Positions 34,090 to 43,347 of a DNA stretch of 64,000 nucleotides are shown piece after piece. The notes under the pieces are model-generated. The model worked only from the letters and a program-made list of their open reading frames with translations, did no database searches and had not been told where the DNA came from. The position numbers and the translations under genes were made by a program. The stretch lies in contig NZ_QLYX01000014.1 of NCBI RefSeq assembly GCF_003289645.1, forward strand, positions 62,001 through 126,000, read 5' to 3'. This DNA is from Actinomadura craniellae (GTDB lineage Bacteria; Actinomycetota; Actinomycetes; Streptosporangiales; Streptosporangiaceae). Every line of letters begins with the position of its first letter. Position 1 is the first letter of the stretch.

Positions 34090-35970
34090 CTAGCGCGGGG
34101 GCACGGGTGTCCTGGCCAGGAAGCGGTTGGCGATCACGCTGGCGTTCGACATGTTGCCCTCCACCGCGATCGCGAACGCGATGTCGTCGCGGAACCCGAC
34201 GAACCACGACACCGCCCTGGGCCGGCCGCCCTCGGTGTAGCGCACCGTCGCCGCGACGCCGTGCACGGCACCGCCGCCGCCGACGTTGGCCTGGCGGGCG
34301 GCCCCTTCGTGCACCGAGCGCCGCATCAGCCCGCGCAGGTCGGTGAAGGCGGTCGTGTCCAGCGGCTGGGCCGGCAGCTTCGACTGGATCGCGGGTTCGC
34401 TGAGCAGTTGGGGTGGGCGCCAGGTGCCCGACTTGGCCGCCCCGGCGACCAGCGCCATGGCCAGCGGGCTCATCCGCACCCGGCCCTCGCCGATCATCAG
34501 GGCGGCCTTCTCGGCGTCGTTGGCGGGCGCGGGCACCGAGCCGGAGTAGGCCGGTACCGGCAGCCCCCAGCTCTGGCCGAGCCCGAACTGGCGCGCCGCG
34601 TTCAGCAGCGCCGGGCCGCTGACCTTGCTGCTCAGCGTGGCCAGCGTGGTCGTGCAGGAGTAGGCGAAGTTCTTCTGCAGGGTGTCCTTGCCCCGGGCCG
34701 GCACCGGGTTGGCGAACCGCTGGCCGCCGACCGTGGCCTCGGCCGGGCAGTCGGTGGAGCCGTTGGCCCGCTGCCCGGCGCGCAGCAGCACGTCGGCCGA
34801 CACGATGCCGAACGTCATCCCCGGCGGGTACTGCCCCTCGAAGGCCAGGTTGCGGCCCTCGGTCAGGTGGTTGGCCGCGGCCAGCACCTGGCCGGTCGAC
34901 GCGTGCACGGCCGTCAGCGAGGCCGGACCCCGCACCGCCGACAGCGCCCGTTCGGCCTTCCGCTGGATCGGGGTGTTGAGCGTCGTGCGCACCGGCGCGC
35001 TGGGCTGCCCCTCCCACTGGCGCAGCACCTGCGGCGGGCCACCGGCCGGGTCGATGGCCACCACCTTCGTCGCGGGCTCCCCGGCCAGCCGGCGCTGGAA
35101 CAGCAGTTGGATGCCGGTCACCCCGATGGTGTCGCCCGGCTGGTACGGCGCGCCGACCTGCTGCAGCCGGTCGTCGGTGGCGGAGCCGAGCTGGCCCACC
35201 AGTTCGGCCGCGGCCAGGGGCGCGATGCGCGTCTGCACGGCACGCCCCTCCACCCCGGGGATGCGCCGCAGCCGCTCCGCGGCGATGGCCTGGTCGGGCT
35301 GCTGGAGGGTCACCAGCGGCAGGAACTCCCGGGGCGGCGCGGAGCGGACCCGGCCGAGCAGCCGTTCCTCGTCCAGTTGCAACTGCCCGGCCAGCGCCTT
35401 GATGGTCTTCTGGTCGTCGGCCAGGTTCGCCGGCGTGACCCCGAAGACGTAGGCCGGCACCGGCCGCAGCAGCGAACTGCCGGCGTAGTCCTGGACCGGA
35501 GCCCGCTCCGGCGCCTCGGTCACGATCGCCAGCCGCTGCCCGTTCTTGAGGTTCGGGTGGATGACCGAGGGGTCCCAGAGCACCTTCCAGTCGCCGCCCG
35601 TGCGGCGCAGCCGGAGCTGCCCGAAGTAGGTCCAGGGGTCGCCGTTCTCACCCAGGTCGATCTTCATCGAGAAACGGGCGGAGGCCGTGTCGCCCTGTTT
35701 CCTGATCTCGCCCATGCCGACCTTCATCGCCGCGGCGTCGAGCTGGTCGCTGATCGCGCTCAGGGTCGCGGCCACCTGCTGGGGGTCGCCCGTGGTCTTC
35801 TTGGCCGCGGCCTCGTAGTTGCGGACCTGCCAGGCCACCAGGAAGTCGCGGACTGCGGGCATCGCGGAGGGCTCGGCGAAACACGCCGTCGCGGTGGACA
35901 TGAGCGCGATACCGCCGGTCGCCCCGGCGACCAGCCGGCGCAACCGCCGGGCCCGGAAAAGAGCGGACAT
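34090..35970 (-). CDS. Penicillin-binding-protein-like lipoprotein lacking the catalytic motifs
   Basis: 626 residues. An N-terminal signal with Cys30 (STATAC, lipoprotein-like), a MecA_N/NTF2-like domain (about 35-145; FLVAWQVRNYEAAAKKTTGD), a dimerisation domain (about 160-310) and a transpeptidase fold (about 325-620). The fold keeps family landmarks (TTLNTPIQRKAERAL, GQVLAAAN, GEGRVRMSPLAMALVAG), but the active site is lost. SxxK of the PPGSTFK box is PPGMTFG (Ser to Met385, Lys to Gly388), SxN is SCT (438-440), and the KTGTAE box is HGVAAT (570-575). It cannot acylate beta-lactams or peptidoglycan by the usual route. Located between smpB and ssrA, same direction. Perhaps a scaffold or sensor. 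Confidence 0.85.
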   Translation of the reverse strand: MSALFRARRLRRLVAGATGGIALMSTATACFAEPSAMPAVRDFLVAWQVRNYEAAAKKTTGDPQQVAATLSAISDQLDAAAMKVGMGEIRKQGDTASARFSMKIDLGENGDPWTYFGQLRLRRTGGDWKVLWDPSVIHPNLKNGQRLAIVTEAPERAPVQDYAGSSLLRPVPAYVFGVTPANLADDQKTIKALAGQLQLDEERLLGRVRSAPPREFLPLVTLQQPDQAIAAERLRRIPGVEGRAVQTRIAPLAAAELVGQLGSATDDRLQQVGAPYQPGDTIGVTGIQLLFQRRLAGEPATKVVAIDPAGGPPQVLRQWEGQPSAPVRTTLNTPIQRKAERALSAVRGPASLTAVHASTGQVLAAANHLTEGRNLAFEGQYPPGMTFGIVSADVLLRAGQRANGSTDCPAEATVGGQRFANPVPARGKDTLQKNFAYSCTTTLATLSSKVSGPALLNAARQFGLGQSWGLPVPAYSGSVPAPANDAEKAALMIGEGRVRMSPLAMALVAGAAKSGTWRPPQLLSEPAIQSKLPAQPLDTTAFTDLRGLMRRSVHEGAARQANVGGGGAVHGVAATVRYTEGGRPRAVSWFVGFRDDIAFAIAVEGNMSNASVIANRFLARTPVPPR

Positions 35971-35984
35971 CGGTGCCCCTCCAG

Positions 35985-36452
35985 CTAGCGCGACCGGTGC
36001 CGGGCGGCGCGCTGCATCTCTCGGTTCGCTTCGCGTTTCGCGATGGCCTGGCGCTTGTCGTGCGCCTTCTTGCCGCGGGCCAGCGCGATCTCGACCTTTG
36101 CCTTGCCGTCCTTGAAATACAGGGAGAGGGGAATGAGCGTCAAACCCGGTTCCTGGGTCTTCATTGCGATCCGGGTGATTTCCCGGCGGTTGAGCAGCAG
36201 CTTACGCGGGCGGCGCGGCTCGTGGTTGGTCCACGTGCCCAGCGTGTACTCGGGGATGTGCACCCCCATCAACCACATCTCGCCGTCGCGGAGTAGCGCG
36301 TACCCGTCGACCAGCGACGCCCGGCCGGCGCGCAGCGACTTGACCTCGGTCCCGGTCAGGACCAGGCCCGCCTCCCAGGTGTCGTCGATGTGGTAGTCGT
36401 ACCGCGCCTTCTTGTTCTGGGCGATGAGCTTGCGTCCTTGCTCGCGTGGCAC
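35985..36452 (-). CDS. smpB: SsrA-binding protein SmpB
   Basis: 155 residues, GTG start. Binds the tRNA-like domain of tmRNA and places it in the ribosome. Family blocks: [68 protein letters not shown], and a basic C-terminal tail [20 protein letters not shown] that reaches the decoding site. 4 bases after the S41 protease gene. Confidence 0.97.
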   Translation of the reverse strand: MPREQGRKLIAQNKKARYDYHIDDTWEAGLVLTGTEVKSLRAGRASLVDGYALLRDGEMWLMGVHIPEYTLGTWTNHEPRRPRKLLLNRREITRIAMKTQEPGLTLIPLSLYFKDGKAKVEIALARGKKAHDKRQAIAKREANREMQRAARHRSR

Positions 36453-36456
36453 GTGA

Positions 36457-37659
36457 TCAGCCTCGGTCCCGTCTCTTCCCGCCCCCGGTCGGGGGCGTGC
36501 CCTTCACCTGCGCGGGCAGCGCCGCGAGCAGCCCGCGCAGCACGGCCTCCCCGCGCCGCCGGGCCTCCCGGGGCGGGCGGTCGGCGGAGACCGCCACATC
36601 CGGTTCGATCCCGACCCCGTCGAGGCTGCGGCCGCTCGGCGTCCGGTAGCGACCCACCGTCAGTTCGACCGCCGAGCCGCCGGGGAGCCGGACCGGTTCC
36701 TGCACCGAGCCCTTCCCGAAGGTACGCGATCCGACGATCACTGCGCGATCCCGATCGCGCAGGCAGCCGGCCACGATCTCGGCCGCGCTGGCGGTGCCGG
36801 CGTCCACGAGCACCACCAGCGGGGTCCGCGCGTCGCCCGGGCGTGTCACGTCGTACCGGCGCGGCGGCGCGCCCTGCCGCTCGTAGGTGACGACCGGCCC
36901 CCCGGGCAGGAACGCCGACGCCACCTGCACCGCCTCCTCCAGCAGCCCGCCCGGGTTGCCCCGCAGGTCCAGCAGGATGCCGCCGCGGTGCTCGGCCGGG
37001 TCGCCGGCGACGATGTCGTGGATCCGGCCGCCCACCCCCCGGGTGAACGCGCTGATCTGGATGAGCCGCACCCCGCCGGCGATCTGCTCGACCCGCACGT
37101 CCCCCGGGTGCAACGCGGCCCGGACCAGCCGGACGGTGTGCATCGCCTCGCCCCGGCGGAGGGTGAGGTGCACGGGGGTGGCGGGACGGCCCCGCAGCGC
37201 GGCCGCCACCCGGCCGACGTCCCAGCCGCTCACCGGCCGGCCGTCGACGGCGGTGATCACGTCACCGCCGCGCACCTCGGCCCGCGCCGCGGCGGAGTCG
37301 GGCTGCACGCTGGCGACCTGCACCGCCTGGCCTGCCGTGCCCAGCCAGAGCCCCACACCGCTGTAGCGGCCGTTCAGCCGGCCCTGGGCGTCGTCGTACT
37401 CGTGCGCCGGGTAGAAGCGCGCCCAGCGGTCGCCCAGCCGGCGGAGCATCCCCTCGATGGCGGCGCGTTCGAGCTCGGCCCGGGGCACCGGCCTCGCGGC
37501 CTCCGCGGTGATGCGCTCGGCCGCCGCGTCCAGCACGCCCGGGTCACCGGTGGGCCGGGCCTCGCTGCCCCCGGACGACACCGCGCCGGCGCCGTAGGCG
37601 AGAACCACGACGCCGGCGATGGTCGTACCGCGAAGTGCGCGGCCGGTGAGCCGGAACAT
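36457..37659 (-). CDS. S41-family C-terminal processing protease with PDZ
   Basis: 400 residues. N-terminal signal anchor ([17 protein letters not shown]), then a helical region, PDZ domain (about 95-180; [24 protein letters not shown]) and S41 catalytic domain. Ser291 in GTASAAEI and Lys316 in FGKGSVQ are the expected Ser/Lys dyad; LDLRGNPGG precedes them. CtpA-type proteases trim envelope proteins and control cell-wall hydrolases. Follows ftsX by 37 bases, so it is probably co-expressed with the division genes and might process FtsEX-controlled hydrolases (inference). Confidence 0.93.
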   Translation of the reverse strand: MFRLTGRALRGTTIAGVVVLAYGAGAVSSGGSEARPTGDPGVLDAAAERITAEAARPVPRAELERAAIEGMLRRLGDRWARFYPAHEYDDAQGRLNGRYSGVGLWLGTAGQAVQVASVQPDSAAARAEVRGGDVITAVDGRPVSGWDVGRVAAALRGRPATPVHLTLRRGEAMHTVRLVRAALHPGDVRVEQIAGGVRLIQISAFTRGVGGRIHDIVAGDPAEHRGGILLDLRGNPGGLLEEAVQVASAFLPGGPVVTYERQGAPPRRYDVTRPGDARTPLVVLVDAGTASAAEIVAGCLRDRDRAVIVGSRTFGKGSVQEPVRLPGGSAVELTVGRYRTPSGRSLDGVGIEPDVAVSADRPPREARRRGEAVLRGLLAALPAQVKGTPPTGGGKRRDRG

Positions 37660-37696
37660 GCCGCTCAGTGTAATGAGGGGTAAAAGAGACGGTCGG

Positions 37697-38602
37697 CTAG
37701 ATCCGCAGGTAGCGGCGCAGGGTCAGGAAGGACGCCACCGCGCACAGCAGCACCCCGACGCAGATCGAGAAGACGATCACTCCGAACACCGAGGTCCAGC
37801 TGAGCTGGCTGGCGAACTGGAGCGACCCCTGTAGCCGGTCGATCAGGAACACCTTGCTGCCGACCAGCAGGACCGCGGCGAACAGGCCGCCGATCATGCC
37901 CGCGATGGCCCCCTCCAGGATGAAGGGGAGCTGGATATAGGTGTTGGACGCGCCGACCAGCCGCATGATCCCGGTCTCCCGGCGGCGGTTGAACGCCGAC
38001 AGCCGGACCGTGTTGCCCACCAGCATCACCGCCGCGAACACCTGGATCAGCGCGATCAGCAGCGCCGCCCACTGGAGCCCGCCGAGGATCCGGAAGAACT
38101 TCTTCAGGATCTCCTGCTCGTTGACCACCTGGTCGACCCCGGGCATGCCGTAGACCGCGTCGACGACCTCCTTGTACTCCTGCGGGTTCTTCAGCCGCAC
38201 CCGGTAGGAGTCGGGGATGTCGCCCGGCCGGGCGCTCTGGGTGAAGCCCGGGGTGGAGGCGAAGCTCTCCCGGAACCGGGCGAAGGCCTGGTCCTTGCTC
38301 TCGTAGGTCACCTCGGCGACCTGCGAGAGCCCGTCCAGGGTCTGCTTGATCTGGTTCTTCTGTTCCTGGGTCGCGTCGGCCTTGCCGCACTGGGTGTTCG
38401 AGCTGACCTTGTTGCACAGGAAGATCGAGACTTCGATCTTGTCGTACCAGTAGCTCTTGGAGCTGTCGACCTGAGCCTTGATGAGCAGGCCGGTGCCGAA
38501 CAACGCCATGGCGATGGCGACCGTGATGACGAGGGAGATGGTCATCGTGAGGTTCCGGCGGAGACCGATCCAGATCTCCTGGAGAACGAACTGTACCCGC
38601 AT
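37697..38602 (-). CDS. ftsX: Cell division ABC permease FtsX
   Basis: 301 residues. Helix 1 near residue 22, a periplasmic domain about 45-170 (actinobacterial type, with VDSSKSYWYDKIEVSIFLCN), then three C-terminal helices (AALLIALIQVFAAVMLVGNT, PFILEGAIAGMIGGLFAAVL, VFGVIVFSICVGVLLCAVAS) of the FtsX/MacB fold, with the RRRETGIMRLVGAS coupling motif. With FtsE it activates peptidoglycan hydrolases at the septum. Two Cys in the outer domain (about 63 and 72) could form a disulfide. Confidence 0.96.
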   Translation of the reverse strand: MRVQFVLQEIWIGLRRNLTMTISLVITVAIAMALFGTGLLIKAQVDSSKSYWYDKIEVSIFLCNKVSSNTQCGKADATQEQKNQIKQTLDGLSQVAEVTYESKDQAFARFRESFASTPGFTQSARPGDIPDSYRVRLKNPQEYKEVVDAVYGMPGVDQVVNEQEILKKFFRILGGLQWAALLIALIQVFAAVMLVGNTVRLSAFNRRRETGIMRLVGASNTYIQLPFILEGAIAGMIGGLFAAVLLVGSKVFLIDRLQGSLQFASQLSWTSVFGVIVFSICVGVLLCAVASFLTLRRYLRI

Positions 38603-38670
38603 GCCTCGCTGCCTTGATCGCCGAAATTCGGACCCGGGTGGGATGAATGAAACGCCCGGGTAATGGGTGT

Positions 38671-39360
38671 CTAGTACGCCTGGCCGTACACGCCGCGCGA
38701 CTGGTCACGGACGACTCTGCCGTCCTCCAGTTCGACGACGCGCTTACGGAAGGCGTCGACGATCGCGGCGTCATGCGTGGCCATGACGACGGTGGTGCCG
38801 GTCCGGTTGATCCGGTCGAGCACCTTCATGATGCCGATCGAGGTGGCCGGGTCGATGTTCCCGGTCGGCTCGTCGGCCAGCAAGATCATTGGACGGTTCA
38901 CGAACGCCCTGGCGATGGCGACGCGCTGCTGCTCGCCGCCGGAGAGCTCGTCGGGCATCCGGTGGGCCTTGCCCTCCAGCCCGACCAGGTCGATGACCTC
39001 GGGGACGACCTTGCCGATGAACCGTCGGGGCTTTCCGATGACTTCAAGGGCGAAGGCGACGTTCTCGAAGACGTTCTTGTTCGGGAGGAGCCGGAAGTCC
39101 TGGAACACGCAGCCGATCCGGCGGCGCAGGTGCGGAACTTTCCAGTTGTTGAGCCTGCCCAGGTCTTTCCCGGCCACGTGCACGTGGCCTTGGCTGGGCC
39201 GCTCCTCCTTGAGTACGAGGCGCAGGAAGGTGGACTTACCCGAACCGGAGGGGCCCACCAGGAACACGAACTCGCCCTTTTCTACGGCGACGTTCACGTG
39301 CTGGAGGGCCGGCCTGTTCTGGTTCGGGTAGACCTTGGTGACGTTGTCGAAATGGATCAC
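38671..39360 (-). CDS. ftsE: Cell division ATPase FtsE
   Basis: 229 residues from the GTG at 39360 ([14 protein letters not shown]), the length of mycobacterial FtsE; the longer open frame upstream has no support. ABC ATPase: Walker [10 protein letters not shown]-loop [10 protein letters not shown], signature [14 protein letters not shown], Walker [12 protein letters not shown] and H-loop MATHD. Drives FtsX. First gene of the unit ftsE-ftsX-S41 protease-smpB-PBP-like-ssrA. Confidence 0.97.
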   Translation of the reverse strand: MIHFDNVTKVYPNQNRPALQHVNVAVEKGEFVFLVGPSGSGKSTFLRLVLKEERPSQGHVHVAGKDLGRLNNWKVPHLRRRIGCVFQDFRLLPNKNVFENVAFALEVIGKPRRFIGKVVPEVIDLVGLEGKAHRMPDELSGGEQQRVAIARAFVNRPMILLADEPTGNIDPATSIGIMKVLDRINRTGTTVVMATHDAAIVDAFRKRVVELEDGRVVRDQSRGVYGQAY

Positions 39361-39552
39361 GGCTGCATCACGGCGTGCCAGTCTAGGGGCTGGGGAACGG
39401 AGCTGTCTGCTAGAGCGGGGATTCCCTACGACCGCTCCGTCAGGCTCCCCGGTTTGGCGGACCGGTTGGCCTGGAGGCAGTCTAGGGGTGACACTGGCAT
39501 GGATCGTCCAACTTGTGAGTAACTGGCCCGACAATCACTATCGGGAGGCAGC

Positions 39553-39741
39553 ATGAGCTGCGACCACCTGATCTGCGCACGCTGCTCGGGCCCGGTGATC
39601 GAAGCCCGCTGCCCGACCTGCAGAAACGCCCGCGAAGAGATGCACCGGCACGGCTCGGGGCTGTCGCCCGCGGTCGTGCTGGCCGCCCTGGTGCTGCTGT
39701 TCGCGCTGACCCTGGCCCTGGCCCTGCACCAGACCGCCTGA
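39553..39741 (+). CDS. Small zinc-ribbon membrane protein
   Basis: 62 residues, ATG with GGGAGG just upstream. The N-terminal half has two Cys pairs (CDHLICARC, CPTC) that could hold one zinc. The C-terminal half is one membrane helix (SPAVVLAALVLLFALTLALAL). Divergent from ftsE by 192 bases. No named family; a strong ribosome site and a balanced soluble/membrane design support a real gene. Confidence 0.75.
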   Translation: MSCDHLICARCSGPVIEARCPTCRNAREEMHRHGSGLSPAVVLAALVLLFALTLALALHQTA

Positions 39742-39744
39742 GCC

Positions 39745-39825
39745 GAGCGAGCGGAGTGGACCGCGAGGAACGAGTGGTCCGCGGAGCGAGTGAGCGAGGT
39801 GAAGGCGGAACGAGCACCGCCTGAG
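39745..39825. repeat. GAGCGAG/GAACGAG-rich spacer between convergent genes
   Basis: Degenerate repeats of (G)(A/C)GCGAG and GAACGAG, with a small hairpin AGGCGG ... CCGCCT at 39803-39822 that could end both transcripts. Confidence 0.4.
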
Positions 39826-39835
39826 CCGGTCCCTG

Positions 39836-40921
39836 TCAGGGCGTCTGGGGTACCGCCGCGCGGACGGTGTCGCCCGCGGCGGCGATCACTTCGGCCCTGG
39901 GGCGGCTCCTGGCCTTCGGGCCCGGCTTCGCCGGGACCGCGGCAGCGAACTGCAGCATCTCGGTCACGTGCACTTCGTCGGTCAGGATGATGCTGTTGAG
40001 CAGGTGCTCCGTGCCCCGGGGGACACCCAGCCGGCCCCGTTCCTTGTTGCGGAGCAGCGTCACCGTCTCGTGGGTCATGGCGTACAGCACCAGCCCGCCG
40101 CCGCCCACCGTGCGCAGCGCGAAGATCGGCGACTGGGTCGACAGGAGCACGTCGTCGGACGCCACCCCCGCCTCCTTCTCCTTCTTCTCCGCCCGGCGCG
40201 CCCGGGTGTAGTAGCCGGTGGTGTGCGGCCCGCTCTTCATCACCCTGGCGGCCACGCTGTCGGGGCCCTCCTCGCCGAGCGTGGCCTGGATCGCCGACAC
40301 CCCGTTGGGCCGCAGCACCAGGCTGTCGTCGAAGGTGGCCAGCGCCGTCGCGTACCCCTCGCCGTCCAGCACGACCTTGGGGGCCCCGGTCTTCTCGTCG
40401 GTCTTCTCGTCCGCCTTCTCTTTGGCCTTCTCGCCGGTCTTCTCGCCGAGCAACGTGGCCAGGCTGAGCCGCCAGCGCACCCCGGCGGACTTGCGGACGA
40501 ACGCCAGCATCGCGGTGCGCTCGGACTTCTCCTCCCCCCGGACGGTGCGGGGGACCGACACCACGAACCACTGCGGGTAGGTGGTCAGCCTCGGCACGTA
40601 CAGCGCGGGCGTCCCGTAGTCGTAGCGCGGCACCGGATCGCCGACGAAGGCGGCCTTGCGGTACTCGGCCGCGGTGAGCTGCGAGTGGCCGTCGGCCGCC
40701 CAGCTCAGCGCCAGCCGCTCGTCACCGCTGGCCCGGGCCACGTCGTCGTTGGCGATGAAGGAGCGGAACGCCTGCGCGGCGACTTCGAGGGTGAGCCGTT
40801 CCGGAGCCGGTGTGGAGGCCGCCGCGATCGGCACCGCCGCGGTCCGGTCAGGGCCGTCAGAGCAGCCGGCGACACCGGTCAGGGCCAGCGCGGCCACCAT
40901 CGCCACCCCGGAAATGCGCAC
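39836..40921 (-). CDS. Lipoprotein, paralogue of the gene after prfB
   Basis: 361 residues from the GTG at 40921 (VRISGVAMVAALALTGVAGC), giving a lipoprotein signal with lipobox VAGC; the longer frame upstream runs into prfB. The mature part has LYVPRLTTYPQWFVVSV, a run of Lys/Glu repeats (EKTGEKAKEKADEKTDEKTG), DGEGYATALATFDDSL, and PIFALRTVGGGGLVLYAMTH near the end. The lipoprotein at 42241 shares these landmarks (FYIPRLSGHPRWF, DEQGYATAV, PAYALRTKSGGTLVWYVL). Divergent from prfB. Function unknown; an outer-face envelope protein. Confidence 0.8.
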   Translation of the reverse strand: MRISGVAMVAALALTGVAGCSDGPDRTAAVPIAAASTPAPERLTLEVAAQAFRSFIANDDVARASGDERLALSWAADGHSQLTAAEYRKAAFVGDPVPRYDYGTPALYVPRLTTYPQWFVVSVPRTVRGEEKSERTAMLAFVRKSAGVRWRLSLATLLGEKTGEKAKEKADEKTDEKTGAPKVVLDGEGYATALATFDDSLVLRPNGVSAIQATLGEEGPDSVAARVMKSGPHTTGYYTRARRAEKKEKEAGVASDDVLLSTQSPIFALRTVGGGGLVLYAMTHETVTLLRNKERGRLGVPRGTEHLLNSIILTDEVHVTEMLQFAAAVPAKPGPKARSRPRAEVIAAAGDTVRAAVPQTP

Positions 40922-41033
40922 CGTTCGCCCCCGATTCGTCCCAGATCGTTGCCTCGTGATTGTGCCACCCACAGCGTAAGGACGAGCACCGCACCGGCAC
41001 AGCGGTGTCCAGTCGCCGATAAACTCGATCCTT

Positions 41034-42152
<1,119 letters not shown>

Positions 42153-42240
42153 GGAGCAGTTCGCGCGTTCGGGGAGTGACCGATTGATCACTCTGCGATG
42201 ATTCCCGGGAACGCACCCTTTCCTCTCCCAGGGGCCTCCC

Positions 42241-43182
42241 ATGCGCGCACGTCCCATCGCCCTCACGGCGCTCCTCTCCCTCGCGCTCCCGCTCGCGGGT
42301 TGCGACGGAGGTGGCGCCCCCGGCGCCGCGGCCGGTCCGCCCGCGCTCACCAGGGAGCAGGCGCGCGCCGCGCTCGACCGCTACCAGGCCGCCGCCAACC
42401 AGGCCGGGCAGCGGCTCGACGCGCGCCCGCTGAACGATGCGGCGACCGGCTCGCAGCTCGCCATGGAGATCGCTTCGCTGCTGCTGCACCGCGCTTCCCG
42501 CAGCCGGTGGCGGCCGTTCGCTCTTGAGTCCCCCACCTTCTACATCCCGCGGCTGAGCGGCCATCCGCGCTGGTTCGCGGCGAGCGCCACCACCGGTCCC
42601 GGGCAGGAGCGGCTCCGGCACGCCCTGCTGTTCGTGCAGGACGCACCGAACGGGCCGTGGCGGGTCACCGCCGACCCGTACCCGGCCGGCGAGGCGCTGC
42701 GCGACGTGGCCCTCGACGAGCAGGGGTACGCGACCGCCGTGCCGGCGCCGGGCCGGGTCGGTGAGGCGCACGCCGCGGTGCTCAGCGGCGCGGCCGTGCC
42801 GGCCGGGGCGGTGGCGATGGCCGACGGCCCGCAGACCGGCCAGGCGTACACCGCGCTGGGCAAGGCGCAGGAGCAGTTCCGCCAGGCCGGCGTGACGCTC
42901 ACCTCCCGGTTCACGCCCACCCGGCTGCCGGCGTACGCGCTGCGCACCAAGTCCGGCGGGACGCTGGTCTGGTACGTCCTGCAGCAGCACGAGACCTACC
43001 GGGCGGCCCGGCCGGGGCGGATCACGGTCGCCGGCGACCTGACCGGTCTGGCCCGGCAGCGCAACGTGCGCACCCGCCTCGACACCACCGTGTTCGTCCA
43101 GTACCTCACCGCGGTGCCCCGCAAGGGGCCGGCCCTGGTGGTCGGCGCCCACCGCAAGGCGGTCCGCGCCGTCGGTTCCTGA
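42241..43182 (+). CDS. Lipoprotein, paralogue of the gene before prfB
   Basis: 313 residues, ATG. Signal ALTALLSLALPLAGC with lipobox LAGC, so lipid-anchored outside the membrane. A small Gly/Ala linker, then a domain of about 280 residues with TREQARAALDRYQAAANQAG, TFYIPRLSGHPRWFAASATT and TPTRLPAYALRTKSGGTLVW + YVL. Shares these with the 361-residue lipoprotein upstream of prfB. No enzyme motif. Separated from prfB by 88 bases, same direction. Confidence 0.8.
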   Translation: MRARPIALTALLSLALPLAGCDGGGAPGAAAGPPALTREQARAALDRYQAAANQAGQRLDARPLNDAATGSQLAMEIASLLLHRASRSRWRPFALESPTFYIPRLSGHPRWFAASATTGPGQERLRHALLFVQDAPNGPWRVTADPYPAGEALRDVALDEQGYATAVPAPGRVGEAHAAVLSGAAVPAGAVAMADGPQTGQAYTALGKAQEQFRQAGVTLTSRFTPTRLPAYALRTKSGGTLVWYVLQQHETYRAARPGRITVAGDLTGLARQRNVRTRLDTTVFVQYLTAVPRKGPALVVGAHRKAVRAVGS

Positions 43183-43185
43183 GCC

Positions 43186-43299
43186 CCGCCGGGTGCCGGG
43201 GCGTCCCGCACTTCCCGACCGCTGTGCGCGGGCACCGGCACCCGGCGGACCCGCCCGAGCCGGGGGAACGCGCAGAGCGGGCCGCTCCGAACGGAGCGG
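43186..43299. terminator. Two hairpins between convergent lipoprotein and gdh genes
   Basis: First: 14-base perfect arms CCGCCGGGTGCCGG (43186-43199) and CCGGCACCCGGCGG (43235-43248) with a 35-base loop. Second: CCGCTCCG-AA-CGGAGCGG (43282-43299). Either can serve transcription from both sides. Confidence 0.65.
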
Positions 43300-43347
43300 A
43301 CCGCTCCACGCGCAGGTGCGGTGGCGGGCGGGCTGGTTCCGCCCGAG

